The notes: generated from the sequence alone by a model not told the origin. A stretch of DNA of 64,000 nucleotides from Pilaira anomala (GCA_025716855.1 JAIXMQ010000002.1:744001-808000); one strand, 5' to 3'. Shown: positions 24,127 through 35,796, counted from the first letter of the stretch. Program-made: numbers and translations.

Positions 24127-25491
24127 ATGAAAGTTATTAGTTCCGCAGTTTTTGTTTGTACATTATTTTTTGGTGCAGTGATGCCCGGCGCCATGGCCTG
24201 CGGTACAGCTGATGATATAACATTGCGTAAAATTGGTGGTGAAAATTCATTGGATTTTTCAATTTATTACGGTAAAATAAAAATATCATTGAATTTCAGG
24301 CATGTATACGGATATTAATAGGAAGTTTTAAATCTGTAGAGAAAAATGGACAAGTCCTGTCAACATTTCATGATATTCCATTATTTGCTAACGAGGAAAA
24401 AACCTTGTATAACATGATTGTAGAGATTCCTCGTTGGACAAACGCAAAGAACGAGGTAAAAAAAAAGTAGTAATTTCATTTTAAAAAATATGGGTCCGAT
24501 TATTTAACTATTCTCTTTTTAGATCAACAAGGAAACTCCACTTAATCCAATCAAACAAGATATTGCCGACGGAAAACCAAGATTCGTACCTAATGTCTTT
24601 CCCAATAAAGGATATATGTGGAATTATGGTGCTTTTCCTCAAGTAAAATTAAATACTGTTATATATATATATATATTTTTTTTTAATGCCCCAACTAACT
24701 TTTTGGTTTTCAATATTAGACTTGGGAAGATCCTGGATATATCTCACCTTTTACAGGTTTTAAGGGAGATAATGATCCTATTGATGTTATTGAAATTGGA
24801 CAAAATGTTGCGACAGTGGGAGAAATTAAACAAGTCAAAATTTTGGGTGTCATTGGCTTATTAGATCAAAACGAAACTGATTGGAAAGTAGTTGTACTTG
24901 ACGCTAAGGACCCAATGTCTGACAAAATTAATGGCAAGTAAAAAAAAAAAAAAATAGGAAAAAGAAAAAAAAAATGCTTGTGCTCATTATCAGTCTTAAA
25001 ATAGATATTGAGGATGTAGAAAAACACAAACCTAGTTACTTGAAAAATACAGACACATTTTTTAGAGTTTATAAACTCCCCAGTGGAAAAAAAGAAAACA
25101 CAATTGCGTTTGAAGGTGAAGCTCAAAACAAGGTATTAAAAATAAACTATTATAACACGTGTAAGCTTAAATCTAAACTTACTTTTTCTATATTACAGGA
25201 ATTCGCAACCGATATTGTTTTGGAAACACATGAACACTGGAAATTACTTGTTAATGGTACCACACCAAAACAGAATATCCAAACGTAAGATAATTTCCAA
25301 AAAAAACATATTAATTCATTTTAACTAATCACATTCTTGATAGTATCAACTTATCGGTTAAAGGCTCACCTTACCTTGTTGGACCTGATAATTCAGATGT
25401 ATTAAATGTACCTGCACATAATCCTCTACCTCCTGCACTTATTGATAGTAGTTACGATGAATGGTTTTATGTTTCTGCCTCCAACATTTAA
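24127..25491 (+). CDS. Inorganic pyrophosphatase (family I) with an N-terminal signal sequence, 7 exons
   Basis: Exons 24127-24271, 24340-24455, 24523-24642, 24720-24933, 25005-25132, 25199-25284 and 25344-25491 join to 318 residues. The core is a eukaryotic soluble pyrophosphatase, which splits pyrophosphate to phosphate: [42 protein letters not shown] and the metal-binding signature [12 protein letters not shown]. The first 25 residues, [20 protein letters not shown] and on to GAMACG, form a hydrophobic signal peptide not found in the cytosolic enzyme, so this protein probably enters the secretory pathway. Intron 4 (24934-25004) appears to be GC-AG: splicing at AATG/GCAAGT restores [11 protein letters not shown], the conserved family reading. 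A GT-AG alternative two or more bases away would insert extra residues. Confidence 0.93.
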
Positions 25492-25561
25492 AAATGAATT
25501 AAATTAATTTATTTTCCCCAGTCTACTTTTTTTTTTTTTTTTTTTTTTTTTTGTAAATTAA

Positions 25562-28242
25562 ATGCTTTCTATGAATATCACAAAGCGGCCAGAATTTAAA
25601 GAAAAATTTGTTGAACAAAGTCAAGATGTGTTTAAAGTAATGTCAAAAATGAATATCATTCCAAGCGAAAACGTTTCTTATAAAAGAAAAAATATAGGGC
25701 CCAACACTTTATTCAACACCAAGCGAATGTTCAACATTTTGGGATAACTACTTAATTCTACCCATCAATGCGACATGTATTACGCAATTAATACAGACTA
25801 AATCAGAAGAAGCTTTACTAGACCTACAACCCAACTTAAGTGGACTTTTTTTAGCGTGCCTGGAAAAACTAGAGTCTATCAACACGTACTCTTCATTGAG
25901 CGAAAAGACACGCCAAAAGAATGCTGTTGTCATGTTGACTGTTCTCATTCGAAACCTGTTTTCAAAGAAACGCTTGTCTCACTTTAATATCATTTCTATC
26001 CTGACTGGGCTTGATAAAGCAGATATCCTGTTTTCAAAATTAGTAAAATCCATTCAGCTGCATATCGAACAACCTATCTTAAGATCGACGGTGTTACAAT
26101 TAGCACTTGTACTCTCTGCTGGAAGTGATAACGTCAATCAAAATGGTTTAAACGGTTATTTTATGACGAACGATATGTCCGTTACTCTTTTCAAGGTATT
26201 TGTATTCAATATAAAAAGATAAGATCTATTTTCATAACCTGAATTTTTCAGGTTTTGGCAGAGGAAGATACAGATGAAAACGATATTAGAGATATTGTCA
26301 TGCTATTAGGTATGTTATCTAATTACAACAAGTACGAATCGAGAAACCCATATCTGTCATACATGTCAAAATGTAAGCAGACCAAATCACTAGAGGTATT
26401 ATGTAATTTCAAATAATACGTACATATTTAAACTTATATTATTATATTTATTTATTTATTTAGACTATAATTGGCATGTATACATCTACATTAAATAATC
26501 TTCGAAGGTAAATGTAAGCCTGCTTTTTGAAATAATAACTTGGACTGACTTGATGTACAGTCGCTACATACAAATTAACGATGATGAAGAGAAATTTTCC
26601 AAAACTGTTGTAACGTATATGTCACGTTGGTTTTCTGCTTCAACTCCATCTGCTCCTTCTGAGGCAGAAAATTTACAGACACTTTCAAATCTGTAAGCTC
26701 TCTTCCTAGTATTCCCAAGCGCAAATAAATACATAGTACTAATATTCTATTTATAATTAGACCATCTGCACAGGCAGCTCTGTTGTTACCGCTTTATGAT
26801 TTAATTAATATCAACTCATTCTTTATTCATACATTAGTAAACACATGTACCAAACTAGACTTAGACTTTAAAGACGACCCACAATCGAAAGCAACTTTGA
26901 TCACCTCCTTATTTTCATTTGCTTCATACTTGTTTCAAAATAATCGTACCGATCGGACCAGTGTATATTCCAGACTGCTATTGACCATCTTTTTACGACT
27001 GACAGAAGAAAATTCTGTCATGAATTATTTTGCAAAAGAAGGTTCTGCTGCTGTTGTTAGGTTATGCCGCCAGGTATTCTTATATTAGTAAAGTCATATT
27101 TAGAAATCGTTTATTAACAATACATTCTATATTAGCGCTCACCGCCATTACCGTTGATAAAAACAAGTAGATCATTATTTTGTATCATTTTGGATAATGT
27201 ATTACTTTTTATCAAGCATAATGTCCGCAAGAAGTTGGATCTGTCATCTTATAAGTAAGTATATATATATATATATATACCATTGAATTTATGATAATAG
27301 AAACTGAACTTCTTACTTTTAGATTAGCATTTTCTGTCCTTCATCGAACATTATGTTTTATCAGTAAACATAAAATTCGCTTAGGTAAAGTAGAAAATAT
27401 TTCAAAAAGAACAAAAAATTTAAAACATAAATTCTTCATAGATTATCACTGGGTTGAACTTTGGCCTACGTTAACTTCAGTTTTGCACTTTAATGCGCTT
27501 CGTTTAGATGACCTTCAATCAAGAACAGAATTCACTCCATATCTAGGCTCCGTAAGTAATATAATAACTGGCAATCTTTTTTTTTTTGTTCTGATGTTTT
27601 ACTTCAAAATACATTTTTTAGTTTATAAGTGTATTCAATATGTGTGTGACATACGGAGAAACGTTTCTATCGGATACAAAAAGTTACGATAGTCTTTATT
27701 ATGAAATCATTCGCGCAACGCAAGATTTTATTAAATTGTCTGAATATGGTAATGTCAAAACAAATACAACATGTCGCTTAGATTTTTTTTTTTAAAAAAA
27801 AAAATTTAAAAAACTTTTTTTTTTTAGTGAATCGATCCATTGCATTAGTAAACTCAAGAGGTGATAGATCACCTACCATCACATTAAATGAATTTTATAA
27901 CATTCAATTGATTTGTAACCATTTTAAACCTGCGCTTGATGAATGGCAAACAAATAAGAACGTCAAATTTGCTACACCTGAACAAGTAATGGGTAAACTA
28001 TCTTTTCTTTTTTCTTTTTCTTTTTTTTTTTTTTTGGACTATTATCAGATCAAAAAACTAACTCTTTTTTGGCATCAGCCATTATTAATGAAAATTATGC
28101 TACTTTGGAATTAAAACCTATGGATAAACTGGACTCGTACGTTGCATTTAATGAAATTCCTGCAGAAATGGGATTCTTTCGTCAAGTATTGCGTGTAGCA
28201 GTAATTGATTATTTAGAACATTACACTTTGAGTATATCTTAA
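25562..28242 (+). CDS. ARMH3: ARMH3 homologue (armadillo-like helical protein, formerly C10orf76/UPF0668-type), 12 exons
   Basis: Exons 25562-25636, 25698-26195, 26252-26395, 26464-26507, 26561-26692, 26761-27073, 27136-27254, 27323-27384, 27442-27551, 27622-27748, 27828-27992 and 28049-28242 join to 660 residues, close to the animal protein's length. The N terminus (KRPEFKEKFVEQSQDVFK) and the block FWDNYLILPINATCI match the ARMH3 family; the rest is an all-helical repeat protein rich in Leu. In animals ARMH3 binds the Golgi PI 4-kinase PI4KB and supports PI4P production; a cytosolic/Golgi role is inferred here. The first intron is the GTAATG...ATATAG one (25637-25697); a shorter reading would break the conserved FK-to-FWD spacing. 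The ATG is only 70 bp beyond the pyrophosphatase stop, on the same strand. Confidence 0.8.
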
Positions 28243-28329
28243 TTTATTTAAATAGTAATAAAAATGAGATGGAAGGGTATCGACATACGCATGCAAACAT
28301 TGCGTGTTACATAAGGTCTCTTTTTTTTT

Positions 28330-28776
28330 CTACATTATAAGACATGCATCAGGTTTCATTTTTTGACCTTTCTTCACTGGCATACGTGGTCTACACCAAG
28401 TAGGATCACCTTGTACAAGTTGAGTTGGTGCCGGTTTTTTTTCAGCACCTTTATCACCATCACCACCACCACCACCACCACCACCACCACCGCCACCACC
28501 GCCACCAGCAGCAGCAGCAGGAGCAGCAACCATATACATACCAGGATGTTGCCCAAAATTGAATACTAAATTAGGACCCATACCGACTGATGGACATCCA
28601 CCCATCATCGGTGATCCCATCATAGGTGCTCCCATCATAGGTGCTCCCATCATAGGCGCTCCCATCATAGGACTAGCTGTCACTGGAGGAGAAATAGAAA
28701 GTCTTTGTTTATCTGCTTCTGTCATGACTGGCATTTGAACAGGCTTCGGTGCAGGAGGAGGAGGTAAAGTAGACAT
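28330..28776 (-). CDS. Small low-complexity protein with a C-terminal CaaX prenylation motif
   Basis: A single-exon frame of 148 residues with no family I recognise. It has a Pro-rich start (STLPPPPAPKP), a run of five near-identical Met-Met-Gly-Ala/Ser-Pro units, a run of 15 Gly, a charged segment DGDKGAEKKPAP, and a basic end MPVKKGQKMKPDACLIM. The last four residues, CLIM, fit CaaX with X = Met, and upstream Lys residues match the polybasic context of farnesylated membrane proteins. It therefore probably anchors to the plasma membrane or an endomembrane. It converges on ARMH3 with 87 bp between their stops and shares a 338-bp divergent spacer with DSK2. The poly-Gly stretch uses GGT-type codons mixed, so it is not a single frozen repeat. 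Confidence 0.7.
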   Translation of the reverse strand: MSTLPPPPAPKPVQMPVMTEADKQRLSISPPVTASPMMGAPMMGAPMMGAPMMGSPMMGGCPSVGMGPNLVFNFGQHPGMYMVAAPAAAAGGGGGGGGGGGGGGGDGDKGAEKKPAPTQLVQGDPTWCRPRMPVKKGQKMKPDACLIM

Positions 28777-29114
28777 AATAGATTAAAAATTAAAAACAAT
28801 AAAAAGATAAAGAAAGTTAAAAAAAAAAAAAAAAGAAAAGTCTCTTTGTATATTTCAGATCTTATTTTGAAGGCATAATTGATACTTGATTTAGTCATTT
28901 GTCATAACAATTAACAAAATACCACGAAAAAGGAAAGAATACGTCATCCAATCATTTTTTATTGATCCTGTGGCAAAAAAAAAAAAGAAATTCATTTGTG
29001 TTTTCTCGTTATCTTCTCTCTCTTTTTTTTTTTTTTGATAACTTTAGGTACATTAAATAACGTTACGTATCTTGAGTGTTTCGATTAATCGTTTTATATT
29101 TATTCTATAGAGAC
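28777..29114. other. Divergent promoter region CaaX protein / DSK2
   Basis: This 338-bp region lies between two divergent starts. It contains an A run, a CT tract and a T run, and ATCCAATCA at 28946-28954 is a CCAAT-type site. No gene is seen. Confidence 0.4.
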
Positions 29115-30321
29115 ATGCCTAATATTACGATTAACGTTAGACCTTCTACTGGCCAATTGTTCCAAGTTGAATTCGATTCTGACTCCACTACTGTCGAAGG
29201 ACTTAAGCAACTCATTGCTGAGAAGATGGAGAATATTGAGCCTGCCAACTTAAAGCTTGTATTTTCTGGTAGAATTTTAAAGAATGAAGATATTTGTAGT
29301 CAATGCAGTAAGTGCCAATCTCCCTTTTTTTTTTTTTTTATCACTATTATTTGTTAACTTGTTATTAATATTTAGAACTTACTACTGGTTGTACTGTTCA
29401 TGTGGTTCGTTCTGGCGTGAATAAGGCTCCAGCAAATACTACTCCTACAACTCCCAAAGCATCTAATGCCACATCCACTCCTACTACCACTACTGCTGCA
29501 CAGTCTGAACCTATTCCTCCTATTCCTCCTACACCTAGCCCTTCTACATTGACGGGTTTGGGTGCTTCACCTTTTGGAGATATGCAAATGCCAAACATGG
29601 ACCCAGAAGTCATGCGTCAGATGATGGATTCTCCCTTTATGCAAAATATTATGGGAAACACAGGTTTTTATTCTATTTCTTGTAACGATGTTGTCAGTAG
29701 ACTTATTCTTTTAACTTTTATAGATTTTGTACGTTCCATCATTATGAGTAATCCTCAAATGAAGGCTTTAGTTGAACAAAACCCTGAACTTGGTCATGTA
29801 ATTAGTGATCCTGCTTTTTTGAGACAATCTATGGAAATGATGAGGTATATAATAACGTGGTAGATATATATTTTTTAGAAGTGGGAATTAATTCATATAA
29901 ATGTCGTTTCAAATAGAAATCCTGAATTGATGAGAGAGATGCAAAGAAACAATGATCGTGCATTATCCAACATTGAAGCAATTCCTGGAGGATTTAACCA
30001 TTTACGTAGAATGTATAATTCAGTTCAAGGACCATTGGAATCAGCCATGGGAAATAATAGTGCAGGTTCTTCTGACGAAGCTAACGAACGTTTAGCTAGA
30101 GAATTAAATGTAGAAAGTGTACCTGAAAACTCATTAAATACACAAGCCTTACCCAACCCTTGGGCGGCACCTGCTTCTAACACAGCCAATAATAATCATA
30201 CGAATACATCGAATACATCACCTGCCAACCCTTTTGCTGCTATGGGTGGTAATGGATCTGAAAATCCTCTTGCTGGTAAGTGCTAATGTTATGAATGAAT
30301 TCATTAACCATTAATTTAAAT

Positions 30322-30354
<33 letters not shown>

Positions 30355-30886
30355 GCTTTACTTGGTGGTGATGGAAGTAGATCTACCTTCAACCTTGGTC
30401 AACCTTTTTCTTCTACACAATCAACACAACAAGAACAACAACAACAACAACAACAACAACCAGGTACAACTCCATTTTGGGCAGATCCTAATTTTATTCA
30501 AGCAAGCATGAGAATGCAACAAATGATGGCAAACAATAATAATAACAATACTAATAATAATACCACTAATGCAACACCACAAGAAAATTCTCAACAAAAT
30601 TTATTACAACAAATGATGATGGGATTTCCTTCAGGTGGATTTGGGTAAGTGTTTAAAAGACTATATAAGAGTTGTGAATATTGATATCATTTCTAGTGGA
30701 TTACCTGATTTTGGATCACAACAACAGCAACAACCTGTGACACCATCAGAACCACCTGAGGTTCGTTTTAGAGATCAATTGGCACAATTAGAAGAAATGG
30801 GCTTCTCAGAAAAGCCTGCTAATGTGCGTGCATTGTTAGCTACTGGAGGAAATGTGCAAGCTGCTATTGAATACTTGCTTCAATAA
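29115..30886 (+). CDS. DSK2: Ubiquilin (DSK2): UBL-STI1-UBA proteasome shuttle, 6 exons
   Basis: Exons 29115-29307, 29376-29663, 29724-29844, 29917-30275, 30356-30644 and 30697-30886 join to 479 residues. The N-terminal ubiquitin-like domain ([18 protein letters not shown] ... [14 protein letters not shown]) binds the proteasome. A middle STI1 segment holds [36 protein letters not shown] and [20 protein letters not shown]. Low-complexity Asn/Gln stretches follow, with ten Gln near residue 355. The C-terminal UBA domain is [20 protein letters not shown] ... [11 protein letters not shown], which binds ubiquitin chains. The domain order and the MGF and ALLATGGNV signatures are all intact. The protein delivers ubiquitinated substrates to the proteasome. 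Intron 4 (30276-30355) ends in a run of about 26 A before AG with no pyrimidine tract, yet the join restores a smooth reading. Confidence 0.97.
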
Positions 30887-31043
30887 TTTATTCTTACACT
30901 CTTCTCTTTCTTTTTTTCTTTTTTTTTTTTTTGAACAGTAATGAAAGAAAAAAAAAATATAATTAAACTTTTTTTATATATATATATATATAAAAGAGAT
31001 ATTATTATTATTATTAATATTATTATTATTATAATTATGATGA

Positions 31044-34000
31044 TTAAGTAGATTTATAAGGTGGGTTCACTAATGATACAGTACTTTGTATTTGGGGTAC
31101 GTTCAATTCATTCAATAACGCATTCATGTCAGCAGTGGTACGGGGAAGTTTGGAATTGGCTGATAATGAATTACTTTGAGTTGAATCAGAATCAACTCCA
31201 TCGTCATCTGTTAATGTTTGCGCTACGAGTGCTTCCTTTAATGTAGCGACACGGATACTATTCTTTCTATCTTCCAGAGTTAACAAACGCTACATATATA
31301 TAAAAAAAAAAAATTGAATGAATATTATTTTGTATTTAAATCAAGATATAGCATATAACTTACAATAGGATCAGCGTGTTCCCAAGGACTTGCAAGTCTT
31401 GGCTTAGTTCCACTTGATTCCAATGAAATTCTTGATCGAATTGGTTGATCATGTTTTACTATTTAAAAAAAAAAGAGAGAGTGTGTGTATATGTTTAGAT
31501 GATATATAAATAAATAAACAAAAAATTAAAACTTACAGAAAGCTTCTGAACCCCATTCAGCAAATAATTTAGCTTCTAAATCTAAACCATGTGTATCTTG
31601 TTCATCACGTAAGTGACCTTCCTTCGACATAATCTCGACCACCTCACTACGTTCAATCCAAACACGATTTACTTTTTGTTCTGGATCACCGGTGTGTATC
31701 GTAAAGGGTTCAGGTAAAATTGGATTTGATGGGTTAATAGATTCAGTCAACATGATATCGTCTGATTTGAATCCTCTTTCCTCCTTTAATCGCTGCATGT
31801 ACTCTGTAAGTCTTGGAAGTTGATAATATTCCGCCATCATTGATAATAAAGAGATGAGTGAAGATTCGATGGCATATTGTCTCGAAGTTTGAGTGATTTT
31901 TTCGTCTTGTAATAAATGTTGAATTCTAAAAATGAGTGGTACAATCATGATGGTTGCATCTACACCGAATTTACGAGTAAGAGTGCAGAGGAATGAATAA
32001 AAGTATCGTAAATCTGAAACGTTAAAATCAGGAATTAAAATCCAATCTTGCATCGCATGAACAAGTCGATCCATAAATATGGCGTCATGATGGTGTTTTA
32101 AAGCATGTTTAGGATATCTATTATTACAATGACAAAAAAAAAAAAAGTAAATAAATAAATATATATATATATATATATATATGTACATATAAACTTACTC
32201 TGTATTCGATGTTAATTTACATGTGATACTAGAAAAGAAACCATCTAAACTCTTGCAAAACGCAATTCTTGTCTTTGGGTTTTTATCACAAAGTAATCCT
32301 AATGCAGGATTCCAAGTATCGAGAGGAATGTTTGAGCCAATATCATTTTCAGATGAATTACGTTTAGAACCCGATACAATACTATCCATACAACATAATA
32401 CAATCATTCGATAGTCATGGATTAACATGCCATCTACATATTCCAGTGATGTATTAGGTCGTAATTTAGAAACTAAATATCCCATAATATCATTCAATTG
32501 ATTTTCATAATACGTTTGTGATGCCAATCCACCCATTGAGTTTACTAAACCTTGCTGTATAATATTGGCATATTCAGATTCTGTATTAAGGAAAGGGTGA
32601 TGTTGAGTTGACTTAATCAGGAGTGTGAATAAAGAATTCAGAACTTCCAGGACAGATATACCCACAAGTGGTATATTTGCGTTCAAAGTTGAGTCTAGAA
32701 TTGATATCAATGCAGCATATTTTTCATTCATTAAATCGTCTCCCTTATTAAGGTCTAAATTATATAATACGTCGGATACAAGTAAGTAACGGTATTGAGG
32801 CTGCAAAAAAAAAAAAAAAAAAAAAGAAACATCAAAAGGAGTAAGGTTAGTGATGTATAATATAGCATACGAAAAAAAAAAAAAAAAATTTCAATCATAC
32901 CTGTAATGAATCTAATACTAATTTCATGATGTTCACAGCCAAGTTAGGAGGCCACCATTTCTCCTTTTTGTTCATATATCTTTTTTTTTTTCATATGTTA
33001 ATGATGTATAATAAAAAGATTGATATGATTTCACTTACTCGAATAAATATGAAAGTGCAAGTCGAACAGAAGGTCCAGTCACCTTATTAAATAAGATGGA
33101 AACAGTATGTGAAGCTAATAATTCAATGAGGTGATTATCAACATTATTACTTAGTGCTGAGTCACGAATATCGATTTCATTGCTACACAATTAAACAAAT
33201 TAAGTATATATACATTTGTGATAAATTTTGATGAATAAATGGTATTACCCAGTCTCTAATGCTTGCCAATTCAGAGAAGAGGAAGAAGCAAGGGTTACAA
33301 TTAATGGCACAAGTAAGATATTTAATTGTGCTTTAAAGTCAGAAGATTGTAATGCAGTTGAAGTCACTGCTGCTTGTGTTGCTCTGTGTCCGATGTATCG
33401 CATTCTGAATTATGTAAAAAAAACGACGTCAGTATGAAGTAAAATATATATATATATATATATATCTGTATATGTAATGTACTTTAGTGCAAGTGTTGTA
33501 TCTTGATTGGTATAATTACAAAAGCTAGAAAAGCTTTGTAACAAATTCTCATAATCAGTTGTAAATTCGGTATCAACACCTAATGTAGTTCCGTCATGAT
33601 AACTACAAAAGACAATAAACTATGCTTATAATTGTTGTTTAGTAAAATATAGAATCTCAAAATAAAAATAAAAAACATGCTCTTCTTTTACTTTACTGTT
33701 TCGCAAGTGAGGTCAATGAGTTCTAAATCTCGAGTATCGAGTAACAGACTTAATATTTTTACAATTTGTTTTGAGAAAATGTTCAAGTCTCTATGACATG
33801 TTTGAATTAAAGCTTTCAAAATAAGTAAAGAGACTTGGTTATTGCTACATTCAATAATAATAGAGTTTTTTTTTTTTTAGTTTTGTTTCATTGACATAAT
33901 GTTGTTACTTGTTTACCCTTTGTGTCCTTTTCTGATGTCTTTAATCACTTTTTTTTGCATATAGGAGCCTACTTTAGATAATTTTGCAGGTCTTGAACTT

Positions 34001-34125
34001 GCATAAAAAGTAAGGTAACTTAGCTCGGAGGAGCGAGGTGTAGTTCCACCTTCTTTTTTAGGTGGATAACAGTTATTAATGAGAGTAGCATGTTTAACAT
34101 TGCCAATACATAAGCAGCCTGTCAT
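31044..34125 (-). CDS. EFR3: EFR3 homologue: plasma-membrane anchor of the PI 4-kinase complex, 10 exons
   Basis: Exons 34125-33917, 33844-33692, 33602-33483, 33404-33249, 33182-33039, 32979-32901, 32800-32199, 32117-31537, 31458-31364 and 31289-31044 join to 794 residues. The N terminus MTGCLCIGNVKHATLINNCYP places Cys4 and Cys6 where EFR3 proteins are palmitoylated, and the next block LTFYASSRPAKLSKVGSYM is the family signature. The rest is an armadillo/HEAT-like helical rod, with MRYIGHRATQAAVTSTALQS and KVTGPSVRLALSYLF in it. EFR3 recruits TTC7/YPP1 and PI4KA/STT4 to the plasma membrane to make PI4P. The tail is Ser-rich, as in other members. Exon 6 is preceded by an acceptor sitting after a pure A run. 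Confidence 0.92.
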
Positions 34126-34378
34126 GGTAAAGTAAAAATAGAGATAATTGTAAAAAGGAAAGGAAAGGGGTGTAAAATATGCAGTTTTATTTTATTCTTA
34201 AGTTTTTTTTTTTTTGTGTGTGTGTGTGTGGGATAGTGTGTGCGTATAATAAAAGAGGGAGTCGAGAGAAAACCTCTTTCTTGTGTGGTGCGGGGTTTTT
34301 TTGTTTTATTCTTTTATCCACGAGAAATGAATTTCTGTTTCGGAATTATGAGGGAGGAGAGTAATAAAAAAAAAAAGC

Positions 34379-34424
<46 letters not shown>

Positions 34425-34549
34425 ACCATGCGTCTTCATATGACGTATTTTAAAAAAGATATAAGTTTATTGGTAATAAGTAAAAGTGCAAAAAAAAAAA
34501 AAAAAAAAAAAAAAAATAGATGATAGTAAAGAAGGGAGAGTAGTAAAAG

Positions 34550-34589
<40 letters not shown>

Positions 34590-34606
34590 ATGATGATATA
34601 TGTAAA
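34126..34606. other. Spacer between G-beta and EFR3 with very long A runs
   Basis: This 481-bp spacer holds A runs of about 37 bases (34385-34421), 26 bases (34491-34516) and 35 bases (34553-34587), plus a TG tract near 34217-34230. It is upstream of EFR3 and downstream of G-beta, both on the minus strand. No gene is seen. Confidence 0.6.
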
Positions 34607-35796
34607 TTAAGCCCAAACTTTTAATAAATTATCCCAACTACCTGTACATAAAGCTATACCATCTAATGATACACCTAGACAAGAAACACGATTCTCATGT
34701 GCGCTTAAGACGCCTACTCTTTCAGCTTTAATGGTATCCCAAACATGGCATTTGTAATCATCATATCCACCAAACAATAGTCTACCTGATATTGAGAAGG
34801 CAACAGAAGTAACACCACTAAATACTTGTTCATGAGTGAATATATTTAATTCTCGGTCGGCTCGAAGATCGAACAATCGGCAACTGGCATCATCTGAACC
34901 TGTACCGATTGCATAACCGCTTGGAAAAAATTGTACTGAATTAATGTCAGATTCATGGCCACTAAAGGATTGTACACATTTTTTTGTTCGAATATCCCAT
35001 ATTTTAGCTGTAGCATCGCAAGCACCCGAAACAAATATATGTGGATTTGTAATTGAAATTGATAGACTAAAAGAAAAAAAAGATGAATATATAATGCATA
35101 TACATATAATTTTCAACTATTCTAACCTCATAACATCTCCTGTATGATCTATAAACTCCTCTATTTTCACACCTGAATCTACATCCCAAAGTACACAAGT
35201 TGTATCTCCACTTGAGGTTAATATTTGACTATCGCTCAAGAATCTACAACAACTAAGATAACCTGTATGACCCGATAGTTCTCTCACAGGTTTTATTGGT
35301 GAATCTCTTTGGTTTAGATTGAACACAGAACAAACATTATCCAATCCACCTGAAGCAACAAAATTTCCACTGGGTGCATAAGCACATGTCATAACCCAAG
35401 AAGATCGTAAGGGTATAGCATATATTTTATTTGTAGAATAAGCATCCCAGACAAGTAATTTTCCATCTTGGGAAGCAGATACTAAATGTCTTTTATCCGT
35501 AGCCCATTGCATCGCATATATCTTTGCTAAATGTCCTTTTAACGTACGACGTACTTTTATCGTAAGTCTTGGTAAACTATCTACTGTCTGTGCTACCTGA
35601 TGCACTATATTATATTATACTTTTTTTTTTAATATTACACAATAATTTAAATATTATTTTTAATCTATTTCTCTAAAATATACTTGCGTGTGGTATCTGC
35701 CAAACTTTCTTTTTTCTGCTTAATTTTTTCTTTCAATTGATCCGCTTCTCGCCTTGCTATAAGCGTTCTTTCTGCTATATCTGTAGTTGAGGTCAT
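34607..35796 (-). CDS. GPB1: Heterotrimeric G protein beta subunit (WD40 propeller), 3 exons
   Basis: Exons 35796-35688, 35604-35127 and 35066-34607 join to 348 residues. An N-terminal coiled-coil helix ([20 protein letters not shown]) pairs with the G-gamma subunit, and seven WD40 blades follow, with signatures such as [53 protein letters not shown] and [14 protein letters not shown] at the end. G-beta-gamma couples receptors to downstream kinases in mating, growth and virulence signalling at the plasma membrane. Intron 1 (35687-35605) uses a GC donor: ACAC/GCAAGT with acceptor TATAG restores the conserved DTTLHQVAQ reading, whereas the nearby GT donor puts the propeller out of frame. Mucorales often have several G-beta paralogues; this could be any of them. 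Confidence 0.95.

Noticed and set aside
25637..25697. Alternative 25-nt first intron in ARMH3 (GTTTCT...ATATAG, 25673-25697)
   Set aside because: Too short for splicing and with a poor donor; the longer intron from the GTAATG donor gives the conserved family spacing.
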